A stretch of 64,000 bases of DNA from Stenotrophomonas geniculata ATCC 19374 = JCM 13324 (GCF_001431625.1 NZ_LLXT01000114.1:1-64000); one strand, 5' to 3'; positions 1 through 9,293 are shown, counted from the first letter of the stretch. Notes: generated by a model not told the origin, from the sequence alone. Numbers and translations: made by a program.

Positions 1-1
1 G

Positions 2-2206
2 CTGGTGCTGGTGAACGGCAAGCGTCGCAATGCCAGCGCCTATGTGAGCGGTGCCAACGGCGGCGGCTTCCCCGGCCATGCCTGGGCCGATCTGGCGCTG
101 ATTCCGGTCTCGGCCATCGACCATGTGGAAGTGCTGCGCGATGGTGCATCGGCCATCTACGGCTCGGATGCGATCACCGGCGTGGTCAACGTGATCCTGA
201 AGTCGCAGGCCCACGGTGGTGAATTTGCCGTGGAGAGCGGGCAGAGCATCGATGGCGATGGCTCGCGCACCAGCGTGCGCGCCAACGTCGGCCTGCCGTG
301 GGGCCAGGATGGCTTCGTCAATCTGTCCGGCGAGACCACCCGCCAGCATCATGCGATCCGCACCCGCCGCTACATCGATGGCTACCTGAGCTACCCGGCG
401 ATGGATGGCAGCGGCAATCTGGTGGCGCTGCGCCCGAACAATCGATTGCCGGCCGGCGCATCGCCGAACCCGGCCGAAGCCAACCGCAATGCCGAGGCCA
501 ACACCATCCTCAGCTCGCCGTCGTATGCGCTGAAGGCCTTCGCGGTGAACGTGGGCCATGGCCTGGGCGAAAGCGCGCAGTTCTACGCTAACGCTACGGC
601 CAGTGACCGCACCGCGCAGGCGATCCAGAACTTCCGTCTGCCGGCGACCATCTTCACCACCTACAAGGCCCCCGGCGTGCTGAGTGTGTTCCCGGATGGC
701 TTCCTGCCGGTACTGGAAACCAAGGAGAAACAGTACACCGGCACCGCAGGCGTGAAAGGCCAGATCGCGGGCTGGGACTACGACGCCAGCCTGACCGGCA
801 ACCGCAGCACGGTGCGTACCTACACCCGTAATTCGGTGAACTACTCGCTGCCGTATCCCGGCTCGCCCACGGACTTCTATGACGGCAAGCTGGACTACCA
901 GCAGGGCATCGCCAACCTGGACCTGCGCCGTGGCTTCGAGGTGGCAGCGTTCGCGTCGCCGCTGGAAGTGAGCGCGGGCGCCGAGTACCAGCACGAAAAG
1001 TACGAACGCGGGGCCGGGCAGTGGGAGTCGTATACGGGCTTTGGTGCTGCGGCGTTCGTCGGCTATTCGACTGCCGATGCGGTGAAGGCTACCCGCAACA
1101 GCAAGGCGGTTTACGTCGGTGCGGCCACCAACATCACCTCGCGCTGGTATCTGGATGCGGCCGCGCGCTGGGAAGATCACTCCGACTTCGGCAGTGTCTC
1201 CACCGGCCGCCTGACCACGCGCTTCGACGTCACCGACGCGCTGGGCGTGCGCGCGACGGTCAGCAACGGTTTCCATGCACCCAGCCTGGGCGCGCAGTTC
1301 TACCAGGCCACGGGCAGCTGCCCCTGCGGCACCACGCTGGTGGCGCAGGTGTCGTCGCCGGCGGCGATCGCACTGGGTGCCACGCCGCTGAAGCCCGAGA
1401 AAGCCACCAACTACAGCCTGGGCGTGACCTGGGACCCGAGCCCGGCGTTCCATCTGGCCGTGGATGCGTACCAGATCGATATCCGTGGCCAGCTCGGGCA
1501 GTCCAGCCAGATCGGCTACAACGCACAGGATCCGGCGCGCATCACCGACAACAGCGGCACGGTGCTGAGCGCAGCGCAGAAGAACACCATCGATGCACTG
1601 CTGGGGTCGGCCGGCATCAGCATCCTGCCGGGTGATGCGTTCTACGCGAGCTACTTCACCAACGTGGGCAATACCCGCACACGCGGCGTCGAGCTGACCC
1701 TGGAAGCGAACCAGGAGACTGCGTGGGGCAAGCTGCGCTGGAGCTACGCGGCCAACGTGGGGCGCACCACCATCCAGAAGGTCAGCGACATTCCAGGGGC
1801 GCTGCAGGGGCTGCCGAACATCAACCTGCTGACCAGGACCAGCGAATACGCACTGCGCTTCCGCACGCCGAGCTATACGCAGGTGGCCGGCCTGGGGTGG
1901 CAGAACGGGCGCTGGCGCTCGAATGTCGACTTCACGTACTACGGCCCGATCAAGCGCCTGAACAACGGCGTGGAGTACAAGCAGCCGCCCGTGCTGGTGA
2001 CCAATCTCTCCGGTGCCGTGGAACTGGGGGCGGGCTGGAGTGCGGCGCTGGGTATCAACAACGTGTTCGACAAGCGCACCCGCAAGGTGCCCGAGTACGC
2101 GCGCAGTGCCACCGATGTGGCCAGCATCGGGACGACCTGGGACAACGGCGACGTGCTGGGCAACGTTGGGGCGTACTGGTACGGGCGGATCAATTACCGG
2201 TTCTGA
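2..2206 (+). CDS. TonB-dependent outer-membrane receptor (5' end outside window)
   Basis: This frame is already open at the window edge, so the signal peptide, TonB box and start lie upstream. The first 65 visible residues are the end of a plug domain, including the hallmark stretches VLVNGKRRN and VEVLRDGASAIYGSDAITG. The remaining 670 residues are rich in Tyr, Asn and aromatic-alternating strands typical of a 22-strand barrel, and the protein ends in Arg-Phe, the usual C-terminal signature for barrel assembly. TonB-dependent receptors import scarce substrates across the outer membrane using the proton motive force. Here the gene precedes an organosulfur-salvage gene set on the same strand, so I infer that it imports the sulfur compound or a conjugate of it. 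The substrate cannot be read from sequence. Confidence 0.93.
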   Translation: MVLVNGKRRNASAYVSGANGGGFPGHAWADLALIPVSAIDHVEVLRDGASAIYGSDAITGVVNVILKSQAHGGEFAVESGQSIDGDGSRTSVRANVGLPWGQDGFVNLSGETTRQHHAIRTRRYIDGYLSYPAMDGSGNLVALRPNNRLPAGASPNPAEANRNAEANTILSSPSYALKAFAVNVGHGLGESAQFYANATASDRTAQAIQNFRLPATIFTTYKAPGVLSVFPDGFLPVLETKEKQYTGTAGVKGQIAGWDYDASLTGNRSTVRTYTRNSVNYSLPYPGSPTDFYDGKLDYQQGIANLDLRRGFEVAAFASPLEVSAGAEYQHEKYERGAGQWESYTGFGAAAFVGYSTADAVKATRNSKAVYVGAATNITSRWYLDAAARWEDHSDFGSVSTGRLTTRFDVTDALGVRATVSNGFHAPSLGAQFYQATGSCPCGTTLVAQVSSPAAIALGATPLKPEKATNYSLGVTWDPSPAFHLAVDAYQIDIRGQLGQSSQIGYNAQDPARITDNSGTVLSAAQKNTIDALLGSAGISILPGDAFYASYFTNVGNTRTRGVELTLEANQETAWGKLRWSYAANVGRTTIQKVSDIPGALQGLPNINLLTRTSEYALRFRTPSYTQVAGLGWQNGRWRSNVDFTYYGPIKRLNNGVEYKQPPVLVTNLSGAVELGAGWSAALGINNVFDKRTRKVPEYARSATDVASIGTTWDNGDVLGNVGAYWYGRINYRF

Positions 2207-2212
2207 TCTGGA

Positions 2213-2272
2213 GCAGTCGAGCATGGCTCGACTCCACAAAGGCGAAAGCAGCCGAGCATGGCTCGGCTCTAC
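2213..2272. repeat. Two tandem SMAG (GTAG-type) palindromes
   Basis: Two hairpins stand in the same orientation between the receptor and the FMN reductase. The first has arms AGTCGAGC/GCTCGACT and ends CCAC, a decayed CTAC. The second has arms AGCCGAGC/GCTCGGCT and ends CTAC. Each has an 8-bp stem and an ATG loop. This matches the SMAG family of Stenotrophomonas. They may fold in the mRNA and uncouple receptor expression from the downstream genes. Confidence 0.85.
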
Positions 2273-2322
2273 ACAAGGCGAAAGGCGGCCGGCGGTAGTT
2301 CGGCATCATCGAGGAGCATTTC

Positions 2323-2904
2323 ATGTCTTCTGCATTGAGGGTGGTTGCAGTGGTGGGGTCGCCGACCAGTTCGGCGACGTCGCGCACGTTGCTGCTGGTG
2401 CGGCATCTGCTGGCGTCGCTGCAGCAGCGGGTGCATGCCAGTGTGGATCTGGTGGAGCTGGCACCGATCGCGCGTTCGCTGGGGCAGTCGTTGTCGCGCG
2501 ACGAAGTGGAGCCCGCCGTGGAGCAGGCGCTGCAGACGATCGAGGCGGCCGGGCTGCTGGTAGTGGCTGCGCCGGTCTATCGGGGATCGTATCCGGGGCT
2601 GTTCAAGCATCTGGTCGACTTCATCGGGCTGGAAGCGCTGGTGGATACGCCGGTATTGCTGGCAGCGACCGGCGGCAGCGAGCGCCATGCGCTGGTGATC
2701 GACCACCAGTTGCGGCCGTTGTTCAGTTTCCTCCAGGCGCACACGCTGCCGATCGGGGTGTATGCCACGCCTGCCGACTTCGATGGCGAGCACATCAACA
2801 GTGCCGCTTTGCAGGCGCGGATCGCGCTGGCGACCGAGCGTGCGGCCGGGCATCTGGCTACGCAGGCGCTGGCGGTAGCGGCGCCGCTGCGACGCATCGC
2901 CTGA
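2323..2904 (+). CDS. msuE: NADPH-dependent FMN reductase (MsuE/SsuE type)
   Basis: A 193-residue flavodoxin-fold protein of the SsuE/MsuE family, which reduces FMN with NAD(P)H to supply two-component monooxygenases. The flavin phosphate loop is GSPTSSATSR at residues 12-21. The isoalloxazine-contacting segment PVYRGSYPGLFK (84-95) and the GGSERHALVIDHQLRPLF stretch (117-134) are typical of this subfamily. A strong GAGGAG ribosome binding site sits 6 bases before the ATG. Two luciferase-like monooxygenases that need FMNH2 follow on the same strand, so it is the likely reductant source for both. Length equals the family norm. I see nothing odd in it. Confidence 0.9.
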   Translation: MSSALRVVAVVGSPTSSATSRTLLLVRHLLASLQQRVHASVDLVELAPIARSLGQSLSRDEVEPAVEQALQTIEAAGLLVVAAPVYRGSYPGLFKHLVDFIGLEALVDTPVLLAATGGSERHALVIDHQLRPLFSFLQAHTLPIGVYATPADFDGEHINSAALQARIALATERAAGHLATQALAVAAPLRRIA

Positions 2905-3061
2905 CGGCATAACCGGCGGCGCTTTGCTTATGGCCAAGGCGCATCTGCGTGGCCGGATCTGACCGCCGATTGTCGTCTGGCATCGCCGTGCCGACCGCCG
3001 TCATCTCTAGCATCGATATCGAAGCGGCATCGCATTGCCGCCCCCCGATGAGGACGACCCC

Positions 3062-3424
3062 GTGAGTCTGGACGCAACCGACAAGCCCATCCTGTTCCTG
3101 CTCGACCGTGAGTTCGAGGACGGACAGATTCCCGGCCAGCGCTTCTTCTGTCGGCACAGCCTGCTGCTGGAAGGGGCGCTGTCGAGTATCGACGGCCTGG
3201 ACGCGCAGCTGGACGTGCGCCGCATCGGCTTCGCGCGGCCGCGCCGCGAGGTGATCGCCGAGATCGGCGAGCAGGACCAGTCGCTGCCCAAGCTGGTGCT
3301 GCCGCAGGGCGTGCACAGCGAGCTGGCCAGTGGCGCGCACCAGAACCGCCAGTACATCTCCGGCGCCGAGCCGATCCTGGCCGCGCTGAACGGGTTGCTC
3401 GGCATCCCCGTGGCCCATCCCTGA
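3062..3424 (+). CDS. DUF3088 thioredoxin-like protein with CxxS motif
   Basis: A 120-residue protein resembling DUF3088, a small thioredoxin-fold family of unassigned activity. The first strand (PILFLLDREF, residues 9-18) leads to Cys30-Arg-His-Ser33, a CxxS version of the redox motif. SLPKLVL (74-80) has the expected cis-proline position. I chose GTG 3062 because GAGGA lies 7 bases upstream; an earlier TTG at 3035 lacks a ribosome binding site. Bacillus subtilis sulfur-salvage operons carry a small glutaredoxin-like protein among the same enzyme classes (YtnI), so a thiol-transfer or disulfide-reducing role is a reasonable inference. The single Cys favours a glutathionylation or mixed-disulfide chemistry over dithiol exchange. 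Confidence 0.75.
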   Translation: MSLDATDKPILFLLDREFEDGQIPGQRFFCRHSLLLEGALSSIDGLDAQLDVRRIGFARPRREVIAEIGEQDQSLPKLVLPQGVHSELASGAHQNRQYISGAEPILAALNGLLGIPVAHP

Positions 3425-3438
3425 GCGAGGACGCGACG

Positions 3439-4416
3439 ATGAGCTATCAGATCAGCGTGTTGGACAAGAGCCCGGTGGCCGAGGGCGCCTCGCCGGAACA
3501 GGCGCTGTGCAACAGCCTGCAGTTGGCCCAGCGCGCCGAACAGCTGGGTTATCACCGTTACTGGTTTGCCGAGCACCATGCCGCGCCGACGTTGGCAAGT
3601 CCCGCACCGGAGGTGCTTGCGGCGTGGGTGCTGGCGCAGACCCGGCGCATCCGTATCGGCAGCGGCGGGGTGATGCTGCGCCACTACGCGCCGTACAAGG
3701 TGGCGGAGAACTTCAACCTGCTGGCAGCGTTGGCGCCAGGGCGCGTGGATCTGGGCGTGGGCAAGGCGCCGGGCGGCCTGCCAGCGTCGACTGCCGCGCT
3801 GGCGGCCGGGCGCCCGGCGTTCGCCGACTTCGACCAGCAACTGCGCGACCTTGAGGGCTATCTGTCCGGCGCCGAAGCCGATGTGCTGGCGCGGCCGATT
3901 CCGCAGCAGGCGCCGGAGCGCTTCCTGCTCGGTGCCAGCCCGCAGAGTGCGAAGCAGGCGGCCGAGCTGGGCTGGCGCTTCGTCTACGCCGCGCACTTCG
4001 ATGGTGATCCGAAGCACATCGAGGCCGCATTCGACGCCTACCGCAGCGTCTCCTCGCAGCCCCCGCTGCTGGCCACGGTGGCCTTCGCCGCACCTACGGC
4101 CGAAGCGGCTGCGCGGCATATCGGTGCGCTACGCGTCTACAAGCTGCACCTTGGTCCCGGGCAGGCGGTGAACCTGCCCAGCCCCGAGGCGGCTGCCGAG
4201 TACGCACGCCAGGTGGGCGTGGCGGACTTCCGCATCGAGGAAACGCGCCCCAGCGTGCTGTCCGGCGATGCGCAGCATGTGCGTGACGAACTGGACGCGC
4301 TGCACCGGCGCTTCGGCGTGGGTGAGTTCATTCTCGATGCGCCGGTGGCCGACCTCGACGCACGCCTGACCTCCCTTGAACTGCTGTCGCCCGCGCCACG
4401 CGCGGCGGTGGCCTGA
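3439..4416 (+). CDS. LLM-class flavin-dependent oxidoreductase (YtmO/MsnO8-like)
   Basis: A 325-residue bacterial luciferase-like (F420/FMN) TIM-barrel protein. The N-terminal DKSPVAEG and the YWFAEHH segment (about residues 41-47) are the subgroup signature of single-component-length LLM proteins such as YtmO. IGSGGVMLRHYAPYKVAENF follows, and GVGKAPGG contacts the flavin phosphate. The gene starts 14 bases after the DUF3088 stop, with GAGGA upstream of the ATG. It belongs to a run of co-directional organosulfur genes and would use FMNH2 from the reductase at 2323. Family members oxidise C-S or C-N bonds; the actual substrate is not evident. Confidence 0.88.
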   Translation: MSYQISVLDKSPVAEGASPEQALCNSLQLAQRAEQLGYHRYWFAEHHAAPTLASPAPEVLAAWVLAQTRRIRIGSGGVMLRHYAPYKVAENFNLLAALAPGRVDLGVGKAPGGLPASTAALAAGRPAFADFDQQLRDLEGYLSGAEADVLARPIPQQAPERFLLGASPQSAKQAAELGWRFVYAAHFDGDPKHIEAAFDAYRSVSSQPPLLATVAFAAPTAEAAARHIGALRVYKLHLGPGQAVNLPSPEAAAEYARQVGVADFRIEETRPSVLSGDAQHVRDELDALHRRFGVGEFILDAPVADLDARLTSLELLSPAPRAAVA

Positions 4417-4434
4417 CCTGCAGGAGCGATCCCC

Positions 4435-5778
4435 ATGAGCACCACCCCGCGCCACATTCCGTTCGGCATCATGCTGCAGGGCCCTGGCAGCCACATGCAT
4501 GCCTGGAAGCATCCGTCCAATCCGGCCGATGCCAGCGTCAACCTGCAGTTCTACATCGACATTGCGCGCACCGCCGAGGACAACGGCATTGCCTTCGGTT
4601 TCGTGGCCGATGGCCTGTACATCAACGAGAAGTCGATCCCGCACTTCCTCAACCGCTTCGAGCCGATCTCGCTGCTGTCGGCGCTGGCCACGGCAACGAA
4701 CAAGATCGGCCTGGCGGGCACGCTGTCGACGTCCTACAGCGATCCGTTCACGGTGGCACGGCAGTTCGCTTCACTGGATCTGCTCAGTGGCGGCCGCGCC
4801 GGCTGGAACGTGGTGACCTCGCCACTGGAGGGTTCGGGCCGCAACTACGGCCGGCCGCACCCGGAGCACGCGCTGCGCTACCAGATCGCCGATGAGTACC
4901 TGGACGTCGTGCAGGGGCTGTGGGATTCGTGGGACGACGACGCCTTCGTGCGTGAGCGCGACAGCGGCACCTTTTTCGCACCGGAGAAATTCCGCCGCCT
5001 CGACCACAAGGGCCGCTTCTTCCAGGTGGAAGGCCCGCTCAACATCCAGCGTTCGCCGCAGGGACAGCCGGTAATCTTCCAGGCCGGTTCGTCTGACGAT
5101 GGCATCGCGCTGGCCGGCAAGTACGCCGATGCGGTGTTCACCCATTCGCCGTCGCTGGAAGAAACCCGTGCATTCACCCAGAAGGTGAAGAACTCGGCGA
5201 TCGCGCACGGCCGCAGCGGCAACGATGTGAAGATCTTCCCGGGCATCGGCCCCATCGTCGGCCGCACCGCCGAGGAAGCCGAAGCCAAGTATCAGGCGAT
5301 TGCCGCACTGGCCACGCTGGAGGATGCACTGGCGTACCTGGGGCGCTTCTTCGATCACCACGATTTCAGCCAGTACGACCCGGATGCACCGTTCCCGGAG
5401 CTGGGTGACATCGGCAGCAACTCGTTCCGTTCCACCACCGACCGCATCAAGCAGGATGCGCGTGAGAAGGGCCTGAGCCTGCGCCAGGTGGCACTGGAAG
5501 CAGTGAGCCCACGGCCGAACTTCATCGGCACACCGGAGCACGTGGCCGATGAGTTGATCCGCTGGTTCGATGCCGGTGCCAGCGATGGCTTCATTCTCGG
5601 CTTCGCCGCGCAGCGCGAGGGCCTGGACGATTTCGTGACCCAGGTGCTGCCGATCCTGCAGGCGCGCGGCTACCACCAGCGCGAGCTGGAAGGACAGACC
5701 CTGCGCGAGCATCTGGGTCTGCCGTACAAGGCCAGCCGCTATTCGACCGACGCCGAACCGGCGCGGAAGGTGGGGTAG
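4435..5778 (+). CDS. NtaA/SnaA/DszA-type FMN monooxygenase (YxeK/YtnJ-like)
   Basis: A 447-residue luciferase-like monooxygenase of the NtaA/SnaA/DszA/SoxA group. Features include the N-terminal GIMLQGPGSHMHAWKHP, the STSYSDPFTVARQFASLD and GRAGWNVVTS segments that bind FMN, and the QAGSSDDGIALAGKYADAVF signature. Relatives include nitrilotriacetate and dibenzothiophene sulfone monooxygenases and B. subtilis YxeK/YtnJ, which cleave the C-S bond of N-acetylated S-substituted cysteines. AGGAG precedes the ATG. Presence of this enzyme beside an acetyltransferase and an M20 deacylase is what points to the N-acetyl-S-alkylcysteine route. C-S cleavage by this protein is inferred from context. Confidence 0.9.
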   Translation: MSTTPRHIPFGIMLQGPGSHMHAWKHPSNPADASVNLQFYIDIARTAEDNGIAFGFVADGLYINEKSIPHFLNRFEPISLLSALATATNKIGLAGTLSTSYSDPFTVARQFASLDLLSGGRAGWNVVTSPLEGSGRNYGRPHPEHALRYQIADEYLDVVQGLWDSWDDDAFVRERDSGTFFAPEKFRRLDHKGRFFQVEGPLNIQRSPQGQPVIFQAGSSDDGIALAGKYADAVFTHSPSLEETRAFTQKVKNSAIAHGRSGNDVKIFPGIGPIVGRTAEEAEAKYQAIAALATLEDALAYLGRFFDHHDFSQYDPDAPFPELGDIGSNSFRSTTDRIKQDAREKGLSLRQVALEAVSPRPNFIGTPEHVADELIRWFDAGASDGFILGFAAQREGLDDFVTQVLPILQARGYHQRELEGQTLREHLGLPYKASRYSTDAEPARKVG

Positions 5779-5782
5779 GGCG

Positions 5783-7003
5783 ATGAGCGGAGAAACTGCG
5801 GCAGCACCGGGCCACGCCCGGCGGAATCCCGCGCCCATCGGCGTGCTGCCGGAAATTGCAGCACGCGCCGAGGCCGCCATCGCGATCCGCCATGACCTGC
5901 ACCAGCACCCGGAGCTCGCCTTCGAGGAGCACCGCACCAGCGCCCGCGTGGCCGGGCTGCTGCAGCAGTGGGGTTATGAGGTGACCACCGGGCTCGGCGG
6001 CACCGGTGTGGTCGGCACGTTGCAGCGCGGGCAGGGAAGCCGTCGCCTCGGCCTGCGCGCCGACATCGACGCACTGCCGATTCACGAGGACTCCGGCCTG
6101 GCCTACGCCAGCCAGACCGAGGGTCTGATGCATGCCTGCGGCCACGATGGGCATACCGCCATCCTGCTGTCTGCCGCGCACTACCTGGCCCATCACGGTG
6201 ATATCGACGGCACCCTGCAGCTGGTGTTCCAGCCAGCAGAGGAAACCGGTTCGGGTGCGTCGAAGATGATTGCCGATGGCCTGTTCGAGCGCTTCCCGGT
6301 GGATGCGATCTATGGGCTGCACAACTGGCCGGGCGTGCCGGTGGGCCACTTCGGTTTCGTCGATGGCCCGGCGATGGCGTCGGTGGATTGGGCACGGCTG
6401 AAGGTGATCGGCAAGGGTGGCCATGGCGCTGAACCGCACGGCAGCGTGGATCCGATTCTGGTCGCCGCGCACATCATCACCGCGCTGCAGAGCGTGGTGT
6501 CGCGCAATGTCGATCCGCGGCAGATGGGCGTGGTCACCGTCGGTTCGATCCACGGCGGGCAGGCCGCCAATGTGATTCCAGACGTGGTCGAGCTGAAGCT
6601 GACCGTGCGCGCCTACCTGCCGGAAGTGCGCGACACCCTGCGGCGCCGGGTCACCGAGATTGCCGAACAGACCGCCGCCGCGTTCGGTGCGCGCGCCGAG
6701 ATCGAGTTCCCGCGCGGCTTCCCCAGTGTGATCAACCATCCGCAGCAGACCGCCTACATCCGCGAGGTGGCCGTGCAGGGCTTCGGCGCCGCACAGGTCG
6801 TTCCCGAATTCGCGCCGCGCACGGCCAGCGAGGATTTCGCCTTCCTGCTACAGGCACGACCGGGCAGCTTCGTGTTCGTCGGCAACGGCGAGAGCGCACC
6901 GCTGCACAGCCCGCGCTATGTGTTCAACGACGCGGCCATTGCCCCCGCCGCCAGCCTGTGGGCGCGGCTGGCCGAAGATTACCTGGTGAAGGACGCGACA
7001 TGA
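5783..7003 (+). CDS. M20D-family amidohydrolase / N-acyl-cysteine deacylase
   Basis: A 406-residue zinc-type aminoacylase of the M20 (hippurate hydrolase/YxeP/YtnL) family. Metal ligands are visible: HACGHDGH gives Cys119 and His121, EE at 153-154, His180 in GLHNW, and a C-terminal PLHSPRY histidine. The dimerisation domain lies at about 190-310 (GKGGHGAEPHGSVDPI). The gene starts 4 bases after the monooxygenase stop and its own TGA overlaps the ATG of the acetyltransferase (ATGA), so the two opposite activities are translationally coupled. In the proposed pathway it removes the acetyl group after C-S cleavage to release cysteine. Confidence 0.9.
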   Translation: MSGETAAAPGHARRNPAPIGVLPEIAARAEAAIAIRHDLHQHPELAFEEHRTSARVAGLLQQWGYEVTTGLGGTGVVGTLQRGQGSRRLGLRADIDALPIHEDSGLAYASQTEGLMHACGHDGHTAILLSAAHYLAHHGDIDGTLQLVFQPAEETGSGASKMIADGLFERFPVDAIYGLHNWPGVPVGHFGFVDGPAMASVDWARLKVIGKGGHGAEPHGSVDPILVAAHIITALQSVVSRNVDPRQMGVVTVGSIHGGQAANVIPDVVELKLTVRAYLPEVRDTLRRRVTEIAEQTAAAFGARAEIEFPRGFPSVINHPQQTAYIREVAVQGFGAAQVVPEFAPRTASEDFAFLLQARPGSFVFVGNGESAPLHSPRYVFNDAAIAPAASLWARLAEDYLVKDAT

Positions 7004-7551
7004 GCCACGACGAACGCTTCCTCTATACCTCGGTGGATGATCCGCTGGCGCGGCCGCTGTTCGACGGCCTGGAACAGGAGTACGACAGCCGCTATGCCGA
7101 CGTGCGCCGACGCATCGGTGGCAGCGCTCGCGAGGAGCTGCAGCGCTACCCGGCGCAGGCCTTTGCGGCCCCGGTGGGCGCCTTCGTGCTGCTGCTGCGC
7201 GACGGGGTGGCGATTTCCGGCGGTGCGTTCATGCCGCACCGCGATCCGGATACCGCCGAATTCAAGCGCATCTGGACGCTGCCCGGGCTGCGTCGCCAAG
7301 GCATTGCGCGGCGCGTGCTGCAGGAGCTGGAAGAGCAGGCGGCGCGGCAAGGGTACCGGAGGGTATTCCTGACGACCGGCTTCCGCCAGCCTGAAGCTGT
7401 TGGCCTGTACCTGAGCCACGGCTACACCGCGCTGTTCGATCTGGAGGCCGACCCGGAAACGGTTGCGCATCTGCCGTTCGAGAAGCAGCTGCGAGCGACG
7501 ACGCCCGTCGTTGCACCTGCACAGGCACAGCTGCACGGAGCCCACGCATGA
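7000..7551 (+). CDS. GNAT-family N-acetyltransferase
   Basis: A 183-residue GNAT protein. The acetyl-CoA pyrophosphate loop appears as RRQGIA (residues 98-103), followed by the helix ARRVLQELEEQA and a later LYLSHGY motif-B segment. I start it at ATG 7000, which overlaps the deacylase stop; upstream in-frame starts would lie inside that gene. Its own stop overlaps the ABC transporter ATG. Analogy with B. subtilis YxeL/YtmI suggests N-acetylation of the imported S-substituted cysteine before oxidation. The substrate is inferred from neighbours only. Confidence 0.85.
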   Translation: MSHDERFLYTSVDDPLARPLFDGLEQEYDSRYADVRRRIGGSAREELQRYPAQAFAAPVGAFVLLLRDGVAISGGAFMPHRDPDTAEFKRIWTLPGLRRQGIARRVLQELEEQAARQGYRRVFLTTGFRQPEAVGLYLSHGYTALFDLEADPETVAHLPFEKQLRATTPVVAPAQAQLHGAHA

Positions 7552-9293
7552 GCACACCGTCGACCGCGCTGGAGGGCATCGCCGCTCGTCCGGCGCCCGG
7601 ACCGGCACTGAAGATCGTGCCGGCCCGGCATCCGCTGCAGGTCTTCGGCACGGTGCTGGCACTGGCGCTGATCCTGATCGGGCTGCAGTCCGTGCTGGGC
7701 AATCCGCGCTGGGGTTGGGGCACCTTCGCCGAGTGGTTCTTCGCACGCCCGGTGCTGGAAGGCCTGGGTCGCACGCTGCTGCTGACCGCGCTTGGCACCG
7801 GCCTCGGTTTCGCGTTGGGTACGCTGCTCGCGCTGGCACGCGTCTCCGGTTCGCCGCTGCTGTCGGCGGTGTCGTGGGGCTATGTGTGGCTGTTCCGCTC
7901 GATCCCGCTGCTGGTGCTGTTGCTGCTGCTGAACAACCTGGGCTATCTATACAGCACCATCGAGCTGGGCGTGCCGTTCACCGGCATCAGCCTGTTCTCG
8001 TACCCGACCACGCAGCTGATCGGCGTGTTCACCGCCGCGGTGCTGGGCCTGACCCTGAACCAGGCAGCGTTCTCGGCCGAGGTGATCCGCGGTGGCATCC
8101 TCTCGGTCGACCACGGCCAGTACGAGGCCGCGGCCGCGCTCGGCCTGCCGCGTGGCCGCCAGGTGCGCCGCATCATCCTGCCGCAGGCGATGCGTTCGAT
8201 CCTGCCGGCGGCGTTCAACGATGTGATCGGCCTGGCCAAGAGCACCTCGGTGGTCTACGTGCTGGCGCTGCCGGAGCTGTTCTACACCGTGCAGGTGATC
8301 TATCGGCGCAACCTGGAAGTGGTGCCGCTGCTGATGGTGGCCACGGTCTGGTACCTGGTGATCCTGACCGTGTTGTCGCTGCTGCAGCGGCGCGTGGAAC
8401 AGCGCTTCGCGCGCGGCCAGCTGCAGCGCGAGCGCTCGGTGTCGCGGGTGTCGTCACCGGTGCGGACATCCAGTGATGCTGCGCCGCGCGTGGCCAACCG
8501 CCCGCGCATCGCCACCCAGGTGGAAGCGGGCGAGGGTGCGGCGGTATCGCTGCATGGCGTGGGCAAGGTGTTCGGCGATCAGCCGGTGCTGGAAGACGTG
8601 AACCTGGACCTGCGCGCCGGCAGCGTGACGGTGCTGATCGGCCCGTCCGGTGCCGGGAAATCCACGCTGCTGCGGTTGATCAACCACCTGGAACGCGCGG
8701 ACAGTGGTTACGTGACTGTCGGCGGCCAGCTGATCGGTTACCGCCGCGAGGGTGACACGTTGTACGAACTTCCCGAGCGCGAGATCCGCCGCCGTCGTTC
8801 CGAGGTGGGCATGGTGTTCCAGGGCTTCAACCTGTTCCCGCATCTGACCGCGCTGGAGAACATCATCGAGGCACCGATCGCGGTACGTGGTGTATCGCGC
8901 GCGCAGGCCGAGCAGCAGGCGCGCACACTGCTGGAGCGGGTCGGCCTGGCCGACAAGGCCGATGCCTTCCCACGCCAGCTGTCCGGTGGCCAGCAGCAGC
9001 GCATCGCGATCGCCCGCGCACTGGCGCTGCAACCGAAGGTGCTGCTGTTCGATGAACCGACCTCGGCACTGGACCCGGAACTGGTGGCGGAGGTACTCAG
9101 CGTGATCGAGGAGCTGGCCCGTTCCGGCACCACACTGGTGATCGTCACCCATGAGCTGAGTTTCGCCCGCCGCGTGGCCGACCACGTGGTGATGATGGAC
9201 CAGGGGCGGGTGATCGAGCAGGGCACGCCCGAGGCGTTGTTCGAGCGCCCGCGCCAGCAGCGCACGGCCGATTTCCTGGCCAAGACCCTATAG
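7548..9293 (+). CDS. Fused amino-acid ABC transporter permease-ATPase
   Basis: A 581-residue protein joining two normally separate subunits. Residues 30-290 are a His/Glu/Gln/Arg-opine type permease with about five membrane helices and the EAA coupling loop (QYEAAAALGLPRGRQ, 191-205). Residues 290-335 are a charged linker. Residues 336-581 are an ABC ATPase with Walker A GPSGAGKS (365-372), signature LSGGQ (478-482) and Walker B LLFDEP (499-504). In B. subtilis the matching YtmL/M/N or YxeN/O functions are separate genes. The ATG overlaps the acetyltransferase stop. Probable inner-membrane uptake of a cystine-like or S-alkylcysteine substrate. Confidence 0.92.
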   Translation: MSTPSTALEGIAARPAPGPALKIVPARHPLQVFGTVLALALILIGLQSVLGNPRWGWGTFAEWFFARPVLEGLGRTLLLTALGTGLGFALGTLLALARVSGSPLLSAVSWGYVWLFRSIPLLVLLLLLNNLGYLYSTIELGVPFTGISLFSYPTTQLIGVFTAAVLGLTLNQAAFSAEVIRGGILSVDHGQYEAAAALGLPRGRQVRRIILPQAMRSILPAAFNDVIGLAKSTSVVYVLALPELFYTVQVIYRRNLEVVPLLMVATVWYLVILTVLSLLQRRVEQRFARGQLQRERSVSRVSSPVRTSSDAAPRVANRPRIATQVEAGEGAAVSLHGVGKVFGDQPVLEDVNLDLRAGSVTVLIGPSGAGKSTLLRLINHLERADSGYVTVGGQLIGYRREGDTLYELPEREIRRRRSEVGMVFQGFNLFPHLTALENIIEAPIAVRGVSRAQAEQQARTLLERVGLADKADAFPRQLSGGQQQRIAIARALALQPKVLLFDEPTSALDPELVAEVLSVIEELARSGTTLVIVTHELSFARRVADHVVMMDQGRVIEQGTPEALFERPRQQRTADFLAKTL

